A program made the position numbers and the translations under genes. Below the pieces are notes generated by a model that saw only the letters and a program-made list of their open reading frames with translations, was not told the DNA's origin and searched no databases. A stretch of 63,687 nt of DNA, taken from positions 1 through 63,687 of the forward strand of contig JAQBPE010000080.1 in NCBI GenBank assembly GCA_028287685.1, written 5' to 3'. Positions 49,134-57,064 of this stretch are shown piece by piece; within the stretch, counting starts at the first letter, position 1; each line of letters opens with the position of its first letter. The stretch comes from Cyanobacteria bacterium RYN_339 (GTDB lineage: Bacteria > Cyanobacteriota > Sericytochromatia > S15B-MN24 > JAQBPE01).

Positions 49134-50291
49134 ATGCGCTGCGAAGAGGCCCAAGGGCTGCTTTCTGACCACCTGAACGGTGCCCTGGCGCCGGCCGAGG
49201 CCGACGCGCTTGAAGCGCACCTCGCCGGCTGCCCGGACTGCCGGGCGGTGCTGGCGGAGCTGCGCTGGGTGGCGGGCCTCTTGCAGGGCGTGCCGCCGCT
49301 GGCGCCCCCCGCGGACCTCGGCAGCCGCATCCACTCCGCCCTGGCGGCACTTGGCGACGAAACCGAGCAAACCAGCGCGCCGCGCATCCCGTGCGACGAA
49401 GCCCAAGACTACTTTTCTGGTCATCTCGAAGCCGATCTCGACGCCTGGGAGGCCCGCGCCCTGAGCGGCCACCTGGAGGCCTGCGCGGACTGCCGCCTGG
49501 CGCTCCAGCAGCTCGAGGCCGTGAAGGCCCTGCTGCGCGCCGTGCCGCCGGAAGCGCTACCCAAGGGCTTCGAGACGCGCATCCATGCCGCCTTGATGGC
49601 GCTGGACGGCGATCTCCCGGCGACGTTGGGTTGCGACGACGTGCGCGAACGGCTGTCCGACCGCCTGGAAGGTGAGCTGGCCGGTCCGGAGCTGGCCGCC
49701 GTGGACACCCACCTGGAGGCCTGTGCCGAGTGCCGCCTGCAGGCCCAGCAGTTGGAGGCCGTCAAGGTCTTGCTGCGCGCGGTGCCCCGCGAGATCCTGC
49801 CCGCCGGCCTCGCGCCGCGCCTGCATGGCGCCCTGGAGGCGTTGCCGGCGGAGGGCGCCCTCACCTCGCCCTTGATCGCGCCCGTGCCGCTGAAGCGTAG
49901 GCTTAACTGGCCGTCCGCGGCCGTTGGCGCCGTAGCGGCCGCGGCCATGGTCTTCTTCTGGCACATACAGCCCACCAACTTGCCGCGCATCGAGACGGCG
50001 GCCGTCAGCACCAACACCAACGTGGCCGTGAACATCGGCTTTGACGTGGCATCCCGTGTCGAAGGCGTGACCTACCAGATCGACCTGCCGGAAGGCCTTC
50101 AGTTCGTGGACGACCACGGCAAGCCCATGCTCGCCCAGTCGGTGGCCTGGAAGGGCTCGTTGGAAGAGGGCAAGACGGTGGTGCCCATCATCGTGCGCGG
50201 CATGCGGCCGGGCAAGTACGAGATCCAGGCCTACGTCCGCAAGGGCGCAATGCGGCAGAAGACGACGATCGTCTTGCCGGTGACGGGGTAA
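49134..50291 (+). CDS. Transmembrane anti-sigma factor with three tandem zinc-binding (zf-HC2) domains
   Basis: This 385-residue protein contains three H-x3-C-x2-C anti-sigma domains instead of one. The ligand sets are Cys3-His29-Cys33-Cys36, Cys87-His113-Cys117-Cys120 and Cys167-His193-Cys197-Cys200. Each is followed by the same linker, ending in LLRAVP and R-x-H-x-AL, so an ~80-residue unit was triplicated. A transmembrane helix (about 259-278) and a periplasmic beta-sandwich-like domain follow. It should hold the ECF sigma factor at the membrane. The start at 49134 has GAGG 5 bases upstream. The next gene overlaps its stop (TAATG). Confidence 0.88.
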   Translation: MRCEEAQGLLSDHLNGALAPAEADALEAHLAGCPDCRAVLAELRWVAGLLQGVPPLAPPADLGSRIHSALAALGDETEQTSAPRIPCDEAQDYFSGHLEADLDAWEARALSGHLEACADCRLALQQLEAVKALLRAVPPEALPKGFETRIHAALMALDGDLPATLGCDDVRERLSDRLEGELAGPELAAVDTHLEACAECRLQAQQLEAVKVLLRAVPREILPAGLAPRLHGALEALPAEGALTSPLIAPVPLKRRLNWPSAAVGAVAAAAMVFFWHIQPTNLPRIETAAVSTNTNVAVNIGFDVASRVEGVTYQIDLPEGLQFVDDHGKPMLAQSVAWKGSLEEGKTVVPIIVRGMRPGKYEIQAYVRKGAMRQKTTIVLPVTG

Positions 50292-50539
50292 TGACCATGC
50301 GCCTTCCCTTGGCAATTTGCCTGGTCCTGGCCTGTGCCGCACCCGGCTATGCCGCGCAGCCCACACCCACGCCGCGCCCCTTGCCGATCAACGGTGTCAC
50401 GGTGGACGTGCAGAACCGGGAAATTAATGGCCGGGCCCACATCGAGCGGCCGCCGTTCGCGATGCACCGCAGCCTCCACGCAGGCCCCCGCCCGCAGCGT
50501 CCGCACAAGCCCAAGCCCACCCCCACGCCCAAGCCGTGA
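50291..50539 (+). CDS. Small exported Pro-rich protein
   Basis: This 82-residue protein has a signal peptide (about residues 1-21, cleavage after GYA) and a short mature part flanked by PTPTPRP and KPTPTPKP tracts. The central NGVTVDVQNREINGRAHI segment is unrecognised. It is coupled to the anti-sigma gene (TAATG overlap) and to the next gene (GTGA overlap). An envelope role in the ECF regulon is inference. Confidence 0.65.
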   Translation: MTMRLPLAICLVLACAAPGYAAQPTPTPRPLPINGVTVDVQNREINGRAHIERPPFAMHRSLHAGPRPQRPHKPKPTPTPKP

Positions 50540-51084
50540 CGGTGCTGCATCTCGGGGGGCGCACGGCGATCGATTTCGCGCTGCCGTACCCGCCGGAGGT
50601 GGCGTTCCGCTACTTCGCCCGCAACGAGGGCCTGCTGAAGCAGTTCTTGGGCGAGGACCGCGTCGACAACCTGGGTGACGGCGTCTACCGGGTGCGGTTG
50701 AACCCGCATGGGGCCCTGGGGCTGACGTTGCAACCCAGCTTCGACGTGGCCTTCATCGAGCACCCGCCCGACCGGGTAGAGATGAAGAGCCTGAGGGCCA
50801 GCCTGGTGGAGGCCTCGCACGATGATACCGGCTTCGAGGCCCGCTTCGAGGGCGAGGCGAACTTCAAGCAGGTGCCCGAAGGCACCTTGTTGCGTTGTTC
50901 CTCCCGCATGGACGTGGCCTTGACTCTGCCGGGCTTCCTCGCCTGGATGCCCGCCGCCCCGCTGGAAGCGTTGGGCAACGGGCTGATCCAGACCGCGATG
51001 GGGGCGCTGAGCCACCGGCTGGTGCCGTTGATGCAGCGCGACATCGCGAAGTGGGTGGTGGCTATGCCTCCGGCTGGCCGCTAA
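50536..51084 (+). CDS. DUF1997 family protein
   Basis: This protein of about 182 residues resembles DUF1997, a START/SRPBCC-like family typical of Cyanobacteria and plastids: an N-terminal strand, PYPPEVAFRYFARNEGLLKQFL, a VYRVRLNPHGALGLTLQPSFDV strand pair in adjacent segments, and a C-terminal amphipathic helix. The fold forms a hydrophobic ligand pocket. Function is unknown. It starts at GTG overlapping the previous stop. Its 3' end overlaps the convergent tatA by 23 bases. Confidence 0.72.
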   Translation: MTVLHLGGRTAIDFALPYPPEVAFRYFARNEGLLKQFLGEDRVDNLGDGVYRVRLNPHGALGLTLQPSFDVAFIEHPPDRVEMKSLRASLVEASHDDTGFEARFEGEANFKQVPEGTLLRCSSRMDVALTLPGFLAWMPAAPLEALGNGLIQTAMGALSHRLVPLMQRDIAKWVVAMPPAGR

Positions 51085-51205
51085 CGGCCTTGCGGAACTC
51101 CTGGATGGCGCGGCCGGACTCCCTGGCGAGCTGAGGCAGCTTCTGGGGCCCGAAGACAATGATGGCCACGACGGCAGCGACGCCGATGGTCACGGGGCTC
51201 AACAT
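51062..51205 (-). CDS. tatA: Small TatA/E-type twin-arginine translocase subunit
   Basis: This 47-residue protein has one N-terminal transmembrane segment (IGVAAVVAIIVFGPQKLPQL) with the FGPQKLP hinge and a following amphipathic helix (ARESGRAIQEFRKAV). This is the TatA plan without an acidic tail. It is shorter than usual (~60-90). AGGAGG lies 5 bases before the ATG. It is the last gene of an operon whose first gene encodes a Tat-signal dioxygenase, so it may be a dedicated export helper. Confidence 0.87.
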   Translation of the reverse strand: MLSPVTIGVAAVVAIIVFGPQKLPQLARESGRAIQEFRKAVSGQPEA

Positions 51206-51207
51206 GC

Positions 51208-51621
51208 TTACCTCCTGGTTGCGCCCGTCAGGGCGATGAACGTGGCTTCGGTCTCGGGGAGCACCAGCAGGGACTGGGGCACCAGCTTGCCGGTGCGCGG
51301 GTCGAACTGGCCATAGAACTCGACGGGCTCGCCCGCCACCTTGGTCATCAGGTCGAACTGCAGGAGCTTGGGATCGTTCTCGTTCTCGTGGGGCGCCTCG
51401 ATCCACGGCTTGGCCGGGTCGAGGGCGATCTTGGCGCCCGGCTTGGCCTTGGCGACCAGCGCCTGGACCTGGGCGACCACGCCGTCCTTCGCAGCTTGCC
51501 CCTTCGCCGTCACCTGGGCGGCATACATCTTCTGGGCGACGACGCGCACGCCGGCAACGCCGACGGTGCCGCAGCCGGCCAGGAGCGAGAGCCCCAGGGC
51601 GGCGACAATGATCTTGTTCAT
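51208..51621 (-). CDS. Small lipoprotein of the dioxygenase-tatA operon
   Basis: This 137-residue protein has a lipobox LLAGC (Cys18) after a clear signal peptide. The mature part is mixed, with AVTAKGQ-type helical stretches and a C-terminal FYGQFDPRTGKLVPQSLLVL strand region. It has no recognised family. AAGGAG precedes the start at 51621. It lies 11 bases after the dioxygenase and 2 bases before tatA. Confidence 0.75.
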   Translation of the reverse strand: MNKIIVAALGLSLLAGCGTVGVAGVRVVAQKMYAAQVTAKGQAAKDGVVAQVQALVAKAKPGAKIALDPAKPWIEAPHENENDPKLLQFDLMTKVAGEPVEFYGQFDPRTGKLVPQSLLVLPETEATFIALTGATRR

Positions 51622-51632
51622 GGCTCGTCTCC

Positions 51633-52238
51633 TTAGTTGGCCGGCTTGGCCAGCACGATGTCGAACACGCCCGCCAGGCCGGCCCCGGCTTTCTGGAGCT
51701 TGATCACCAGCGAAGGCCGCGCGAAGGGGTCCTGGGCGATCCACGGATCGCCTTCGAAGTAGAGCTGGGTGGTGACGGGCACGAAGCCGGGGCAGCTCAC
51801 GATGTAGTGGATGTGGCGGGGGCGCATCACGCCAGGGCTCATCTCGTAGAGGCCGGGCAGGATCGAGTCGAAGGCATAATTGCCGTTGGCGTCCGTGCGC
51901 ATCTGGCCGCGCAGGTGGAAGTGGTCCGGGTCGGGCGGGTGGTTGTCGTCGTCGTTGTCGTAGTGGCCGTGGTCATCGGCCTGCCAGACGTCGACCACGG
52001 CGCCCTTCAGGGGCTTGCCGTTCGTGTCCAAAACGCGGCCCCGGATCTGGAGGGCCTGGCCGGGCTCGCCGGCCTCGACGAGGCGGGTCTTCCAGGGGGC
52101 GCCCTTGCGGTGGTAGGGGCCAAGCACCTGGGGAACGGTGGGCTTGGTCCAGGCCAGCGCCTGGGTGGCGCCCAGGGCCCAGAGTGCGGCGGTGCCCAAC
52201 CCGGTCGTGATGAACTGGCGGCGCGAGTTGGTTTCCAT
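51633..52238 (-). CDS. Tat-exported intradiol ring-cleavage dioxygenase-like protein
   Basis: This 201-residue protein starts with a twin-arginine signal (SRRQFITTG). The mature domain is the intradiol dioxygenase beta-sandwich. Probable Fe(III) ligands are Tyr in GHYDN, Tyr in LPGLYEM and the two His of RPRHIHY, followed by TTQLYFEGDPWI. Classical members cleave catechols, and exported relatives act on aromatic or lignin-like compounds. Here a redox-folded substrate exported through Tat fits a metalloenzyme assembled in the cytoplasm. GGAG lies before the ATG. A palindrome lies about 100 bases upstream. Confidence 0.9.
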   Translation of the reverse strand: METNSRRQFITTGLGTAALWALGATQALAWTKPTVPQVLGPYHRKGAPWKTRLVEAGEPGQALQIRGRVLDTNGKPLKGAVVDVWQADDHGHYDNDDDNHPPDPDHFHLRGQMRTDANGNYAFDSILPGLYEMSPGVMRPRHIHYIVSCPGFVPVTTQLYFEGDPWIAQDPFARPSLVIKLQKAGAGLAGVFDIVLAKPAN

Positions 52239-52337
52239 CGTAGCTCCGTCCCTTCTTAACGTAGGGTTTTAATTTCCTTAACCTAGAACAGGATAAGCGA
52301 TGGAGTTCGTTTTGGAAAACAGCCTTTCATTGATCGC

Positions 52338-52358
52338 ATATCAACCAGTGGTTGATAT
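52338..52358. promoter_or_regulatory. Perfect inverted repeat upstream of the dioxygenase operon
   Basis: Ten-base arms (ATATCAACCA and its exact complement TGGTTGATAT) flank a single G. It overlaps the last base of the upstream gene's stop and lies 100 bases before the dioxygenase start. No T-run follows on either strand, so an operator is likelier than a terminator. Confidence 0.6.
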
Positions 52359-52675
52359 TAGTTCGCGATGAAGATGGAGTGCTCGGCCTTGAGCAACACG
52401 CCGTTGTCCGCGCCCCGGGCGATGATGCCCAGCGTTTGCAGGCCGTTGGCAAGCTTGGTGGAGTCGATCTGGAAGACGAAGCCGTCCGAGCCGTCCGTAT
52501 CCTTGCCCACGGTCTTGCCGCCCACCTGGAACTCCACGGTCTTGGCCCCTTCGACGGTCGGCGTCCACTTCAAGTCGATTGCCCCGGTGACCACGGCGTA
52601 AGGGGCGGCCGTGTTGGTGACCTGGCCGTCGCAGCCGGCGAGGGCGAAGATGGCCGTTAGCAGCATAGCGCGCAT
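52358..52675 (-). CDS. Small lipoprotein with Ig-like domain
   Basis: This 105-residue protein has the lipobox ALAGC (Cys15). The mature part alternates strands like a bacterial Ig-like domain: VTGAIDLKWTPTVEGAKTVE, GKTVGKDTDGSDGFVFQID, then LKAEHSIFIAN. Such modules usually mediate adhesion or surface scaffolding. Its ATG directly follows the stop of the upstream outer-membrane protein gene with no gap. Confidence 0.72.
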   Translation of the reverse strand: MRAMLLTAIFALAGCDGQVTNTAAPYAVVTGAIDLKWTPTVEGAKTVEFQVGGKTVGKDTDGSDGFVFQIDSTKLANGLQTLGIIARGADNGVLLKAEHSIFIAN

Positions 52676-54073
52676 CTAGAACCTCCAGTCCACGGAGAGC
52701 TCGGGCCCATGAGCCGTATGGGAGAAGTCGTTGCGGTAGCCCGTCATGTAGTCGTATCGGTACGCGGCGCGCACCACGACAGGCTTGGCCGGGCGCCAGC
52801 TGATCCCGATGGAGGCACCATACCCGAACATCGGCGCCAGCGGTGTGACGGTGTCATCGCCCACCACGAAGATGCCGGGCTTGGCCTCCAAGTCCAAGTC
52901 CGCACGCAGGGCCGGCGCCACCACGTAGCCGGCCGTCGCGCTCATGGTGGGTCCATGGTAGCCTCGCGACGGGGCCGAAAGGCGAGGGGAGGACAAAGAA
53001 GGCGGGCGGTTGCTGGCCACGGACACTTGTTGATAGGCGTAGCCCAGGCCCACGGCGACACGTGCAAATTCGAACGGCAGGGTGTAGCCGCCGCCCAACT
53101 TCAAGTCGAACTCGTCGCGGTGGTGGCGGCTATCCGGCGCCTGCTTGTCGGTAATCGTGTACGCGTCATAAGCGAAGCGCCCAGAGGCGTACCAGGTATC
53201 GTCCAGGTCGTACCAGCTGGTCAGCCCCAAGCGCGTGACCAGGGCCGGCGCGAAGTCCAGCCCGCCGGAAGGATCGCTCTCGCCGATGAAGGTGGGCCCG
53301 GCGAAGATCGCGGCGTAGCGGCTGGGGCCCGGCCGGCGAGGCGGCTCCACCAGCTGTGAGGGGTCGGGCACCTGGTCGAAGGGGATCGGGCCGTTCGGGA
53401 ACAGCACCGGCGCGTTGGGGTAGCCCGTGGCCCGGCCGGGCGTGGGCATGGGTTGAGGGTAGGGTCCCCCCGGACCTCCCTGTTGGCCTGGCGCGGGGTA
53501 GCCTTGCTGCCCCTGGTAGGGCGCGCTCCCGTAGGGCGTGCTCCCCTGGTACGGGGCGCCCCGGCCGGGCGTGATCTCCATGGAGTTCACGCCGCCGTTG
53601 TTCTCTACCCGCACCTGGTACTCCTGGCCGCCTCCCGGGAACATCAGGTTGTAGATCACCATCCCGCTTGGCGCACCGGGCACGGCAGGTGCCGTCAGGC
53701 GTTGCGTCTGGCCTGTGGTTTGTGTGGGTGCTGGGATGAAGGTTGGCGGCGGGCCGACGTACGTGCCCGGCCGCTGGACGGGGCCCGTATAGGTCGAAGG
53801 CCGCTGCGGCGGGCCCGTCACCCCGGGCGGCAGCGGCGAGACCGGTGAGGGCGCCGGCGCCGGCACATACAGGGGCTGGGGCGTGCGCAGCCCGGCCACC
53901 GTGGGCGCGGACGCCGGCGCCGGGGTGGCGGTCGGGACGCTGGATGGGGCGGCCTGCAACGGCACGGGCCGCTGGATCTCGTAGGCTTCCACGCGAAGGG
54001 CCCCCACGCCAGGGGCGAGGGAGGCCAGTAGGATCAAGAGGCGCGGACGCCAGTTGGGCCAAGGGGGGGGCAT
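52676..54073 (-). CDS. Pro/Gln-rich exported protein with C-terminal outer-membrane beta-barrel-like domain
   Basis: This 465-residue protein has an N-terminal signal (cleavage near VEAYE) and a long Pro/Thr/Gly/Gln-rich region to about residue 250 containing YQG repeats. A C-terminal ~200-residue domain of alternating strands has aromatic girdles and ends in VDWRF. The terminal Phe is the Omp-type insertion signal for BamA. The low-complexity part may reach through the periplasm or surface layer. No exact family is recognised. Confidence 0.72.
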   Translation of the reverse strand: MPPPWPNWRPRLLILLASLAPGVGALRVEAYEIQRPVPLQAAPSSVPTATPAPASAPTVAGLRTPQPLYVPAPAPSPVSPLPPGVTGPPQRPSTYTGPVQRPGTYVGPPPTFIPAPTQTTGQTQRLTAPAVPGAPSGMVIYNLMFPGGGQEYQVRVENNGGVNSMEITPGRGAPYQGSTPYGSAPYQGQQGYPAPGQQGGPGGPYPQPMPTPGRATGYPNAPVLFPNGPIPFDQVPDPSQLVEPPRRPGPSRYAAIFAGPTFIGESDPSGGLDFAPALVTRLGLTSWYDLDDTWYASGRFAYDAYTITDKQAPDSRHHRDEFDLKLGGGYTLPFEFARVAVGLGYAYQQVSVASNRPPSLSSPRLSAPSRGYHGPTMSATAGYVVAPALRADLDLEAKPGIFVVGDDTVTPLAPMFGYGASIGISWRPAKPVVVRAAYRYDYMTGYRNDFSHTAHGPELSVDWRF

Positions 54074-54129
54074 GCCCCCCGATCCTACCGTTATGTCAAG
54101 CGTGGGGCAGTGATTGGTGGCACCACAGC

Positions 54130-55986
54130 TTAGAACCAGCCTCGCACCGGGACGGTCGGCGTGGGCTGCGGCGTAGGCAACGCCGTTGGGGCGGCGGCGG
54201 GCCCCAGCTGCGGCACCAAGAACAGGCGCTTGTTGGCCTGGTCGTCCAGCACGTCCACGTGACCGCCGAAGGGCAAGGTCATCGAGACCCGCACGATGTT
54301 CTGCTCCGGGCGCTTGGCCATCAGCCAGAACGTGAGGAGGGGGAAGTTGGGTACCGCCTGCGTCTGCACGCCGACCGGCGTGATCGCGGCGTTCAGGAAA
54401 TCGATGTAGGCCGTGCCGGGCGCGACGTTCTCCACCACGAACATCGGGGTGGTGCCGTAATAGGGGATGGCGACCGCGTTGGTCTTGGCATCGTAGGCGC
54501 CGCGCATGAACACCGTGGTGACCTCCGTGCCGGGCGGAGGCGGCGCCTTCTCCAGCGCGCTGAGCAGCTGCGGGATCAGCAGCAACTCCCGGCGGATGCC
54601 GTCCACGGCCACCAACACCTCGCCGCGCTGCTGGAGGTTGAGCGTGACGCGGAAGACCTCTTCCTTGAGGTTGTCGGCCGCCAGCCAGTTCGTGAGCAAC
54701 GTGGGCTTATCGAAGGTCTGCATCACGGCCTCCTTTTCCCCGGAGCGGGCGGTTGGGAAGTCGACGTACAGCACGGTGCCACCCGCCTGGGCCAACGAGT
54801 AGGCCGGGACGTCACCCGTGAAGGGCAGCACCAAGGCCTGGCGGCTGGGGTCGAAGTACATGCCCTTGAAGGCCGTCTTGACGACGCGAGGCGCGCGCGG
54901 GGTCGGCTTGGGCGTGGGCCGTGGCGTCGGCGTGGGCGAAGGTTCCGGCGGCGCGACCCACGGCTGAGGGCGCTGCAAGGGCGGGGTGCCGCGCGGCGCC
55001 GGCGTTACCTTGAACGGCGCGGGGGTCGGCAGGCCGATCTGGGGTGTCTGCACCGGGTAGGGCGTCATCGCCGGTTCGGGCGTGGGCAAGTAAGCCGGGG
55101 TCGGCCTGGGCGTCGGCGGCGGGGTCACACGGGGCGTGGGCCTGGCCGTTGGGCGTGGCGTGGGTTTGGCCGTGGGCTTCGCGGTGGGCCGTGGCGTGGC
55201 CTGGTTGGCGGTGGCCCGTTCCCGGATCCACAGCATGTGCTGGTCCGGCTTGAGCTGCCCGGCGAGGTCGATCATCCGCTTGCGGCGCAAGCGCAACCGG
55301 GTGATGTCCTGGCCCGCTACCTTCAGGAGCTCCCAGCGGTCGAAATCCGGCCCTGTCAGCGTGCCGGTGCGCGGCTTGCCCTGGATCGGTTCGGCCGGCT
55401 CGAAATCGAGCTCCACCCAGCTGGGGTCTTGCGCGTTGATGCGGCTGTGGAAGTGAGTGAAGGCGCCCTGGTAGGGCAGTACCAGGATGTCACGCGTTGG
55501 GCCCATGTAGGGTGTACCGACCACCATGCGGGAGCCGGCCGGCGGCGGCGTGGGGGCGGCGGCGGCCGCGCCACGGCCAAAGGGCCAGATCGTCAGCCGG
55601 TGCCCGGCGTTGTCCACCAAGAACTCCGGATGCCCCGCGCGCTTCAGTTCCCACGAGATCCGCACGGCGTCGTGGTCCGGCCGGTTGGCCATGGTGAACT
55701 TGAGCACGTCCGTGCCCGGCTTGACCAGTTGCAGCCCCTTGCCCGTCAGGTGGGCGTTGTCCATCTCGTAGTACTGGTGATCCGGCGCCAGCTCGAAGAG
55801 GGCCGGCTGGGGAGCGGGACCGTGGAAGGGGATGGTGATGGCGTTATGGCGTGGATCGAACTTGGCTTCGTCGAAGAGCGTCTGGCGAGCGGCCGGGCCC
55901 CCGCCGTTGCCGGCCGCTTCCGGGGCGAAGGCCATGACCAATCCCACCGCCAGCACCGCGACCAGGGCCGGGGAGGTTGCGCGCAT
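54130..55986 (-). CDS. Exported protein with AMIN-like repeats and PT-rich linkers (paralogue of the 18788 gene)
   Basis: This 618-residue protein has a signal peptide (about 1-25). It has three or four repeats of about 100 residues with openings such as FDPRHNAITIPFHG, FDPSRQALVLPFTG and YDAKTNAVAIPYYG, strands like AYIDF or LYVDF, and closing LLLIPQ or LFLVPQ. Between repeats lies a Pro/Thr-rich linker (PTAKPTPRPTARPTPR near residues 265-280). This is the same plan as the protein at 18788. It is the first gene of a minus-strand run of exported proteins. A role in the envelope or pilus is inferred. Confidence 0.72.
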   Translation of the reverse strand: MRATSPALVAVLAVGLVMAFAPEAAGNGGGPAARQTLFDEAKFDPRHNAITIPFHGPAPQPALFELAPDHQYYEMDNAHLTGKGLQLVKPGTDVLKFTMANRPDHDAVRISWELKRAGHPEFLVDNAGHRLTIWPFGRGAAAAAPTPPPAGSRMVVGTPYMGPTRDILVLPYQGAFTHFHSRINAQDPSWVELDFEPAEPIQGKPRTGTLTGPDFDRWELLKVAGQDITRLRLRRKRMIDLAGQLKPDQHMLWIRERATANQATPRPTAKPTAKPTPRPTARPTPRVTPPPTPRPTPAYLPTPEPAMTPYPVQTPQIGLPTPAPFKVTPAPRGTPPLQRPQPWVAPPEPSPTPTPRPTPKPTPRAPRVVKTAFKGMYFDPSRQALVLPFTGDVPAYSLAQAGGTVLYVDFPTARSGEKEAVMQTFDKPTLLTNWLAADNLKEEVFRVTLNLQQRGEVLVAVDGIRRELLLIPQLLSALEKAPPPPGTEVTTVFMRGAYDAKTNAVAIPYYGTTPMFVVENVAPGTAYIDFLNAAITPVGVQTQAVPNFPLLTFWLMAKRPEQNIVRVSMTLPFGGHVDVLDDQANKRLFLVPQLGPAAAPTALPTPQPTPTVPVRGWF

Positions 55987-56031
55987 ACGTTTCCTTGGGG
56001 TCAGGGTTCGCTATTTTAGTTCAAGCAAGCG

Positions 56032-56062
56032 AAAAATGCGACGCCGGCGGCGCGCCGGGCGC
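56032..56062 (-). terminator. Terminator of the 56064 lipoprotein gene
   Basis: In the minus direction a GC-rich imperfect hairpin (GCG-CCGGC pairing with GCCGG-CGC) is followed by TTTTT, directly after the stop at 56064 and before the AMIN-like gene. Confidence 0.6.
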
Positions 56063-56063
56063 G

Positions 56064-57032
56064 TTATGGAGCCGGCGTCGAGGTTGGCGTGGGGGTAGGC
56101 GTGGCCACGGGAGCGGCGCTGCCGGAAGCATCCACGCCCACGTCCACGGATGCCGTGCCGATCACGCTCAGCTTCAACAGGCCGGTCCCGACCAGGTGGT
56201 CGAACGGATCGTAGGCCCGCGACGTCAGCATGAAGCCTGCCTTGGTATTCCCTGCCACCAACTTGGTCGGCACGAATTCGCCGGAAGGGTTGACCGGCCG
56301 CCATTGGAACTGGTCGAGAGCCGGTGCCGTCAAGGAAGCTACCTGGGCCACTTCCTTGCCATCGCCGTAGGCCTCCCCCGTGATCTGGACTTCGACGCGC
56401 GCCACGCCTGGTGCGGCCTTGGTGACCCCCGTAGAGACGGCCAGGGTCGCGCCCTTGACGATCACGTTGTCGGAAACGTTGATGCTGTCGCTGGCACCGA
56501 TCAGGAACGGCGCCTGGGCGTCGGCGATCATGGGGATATCCAGGTTGTTGGACCCTGGCCGAATGGCGGTGTGGTCCACTTCGCCGCTGGCCACGATGCG
56601 GCCATCCTTGTCGGTCAAGTAAATCCGCACCGTAAAGTCCGATGACGGTGGTAGGCGGCTCAGGATAGGCAGGGCCGAGCGGCCCCGCGCGTCGATCTGA
56701 TCGGCTGCCAGGGAATTGGTGATGACCGCGTCTGCCACGGATGAGCTGGCTGCCGTCACATACACCTGCGCGAAGGCGGGCAGGGGTGCGGGCAAGCTGT
56801 TGGCATCATTGGGATCTGCCGGCTGGATCAAATGGACGGCCAGCGTGCCGAAATTGGCCACGAGCGAGAGGCCGCTTGTGGACTGGAGCTGCAGGAAGCC
56901 AGACGGCGTGTGCAGCGTGTCCACGCTAATCGGGGTGCCGCCACCCAACCTACAACCAGCAAGGAGACAAGCAGCAAAGACAAGGCCGCCGGCAAATCTA
57001 AACCGGCGGCTTCCGAATGCATGGGCCGTCAT
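56064..57032 (-). CDS. Lipoprotein of a three-member paralogous family
   Basis: This 322-residue protein has a lipobox LLAGC (about residue 27) and a C-terminal PTPTPTS tail. The mature region is rich in beta strands, with segments like SRLPPSSDFTVRIYLTDKDG and an IRPGSNNLDIPM strand. These align with the lipoproteins at 57065 (PLRPANDYVA, then DAGANTINFTL) and 59576 (PLRPGTDYNL, then DAGPNSFIITL). The shared motif suggests a common Ig/fibronectin-like fold. Surface function is unknown. Confidence 0.68.
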   Translation of the reverse strand: MTAHAFGSRRFRFAGGLVFAACLLAGCRLGGGTPISVDTLHTPSGFLQLQSTSGLSLVANFGTLAVHLIQPADPNDANSLPAPLPAFAQVYVTAASSSVADAVITNSLAADQIDARGRSALPILSRLPPSSDFTVRIYLTDKDGRIVASGEVDHTAIRPGSNNLDIPMIADAQAPFLIGASDSINVSDNVIVKGATLAVSTGVTKAAPGVARVEVQITGEAYGDGKEVAQVASLTAPALDQFQWRPVNPSGEFVPTKLVAGNTKAGFMLTSRAYDPFDHLVGTGLLKLSVIGTASVDVGVDASGSAAPVATPTPTPTSTPAP

Positions 57033-57064
57033 GGCTAGTTTTGATCTCCAGCCACGCTTCCCAT

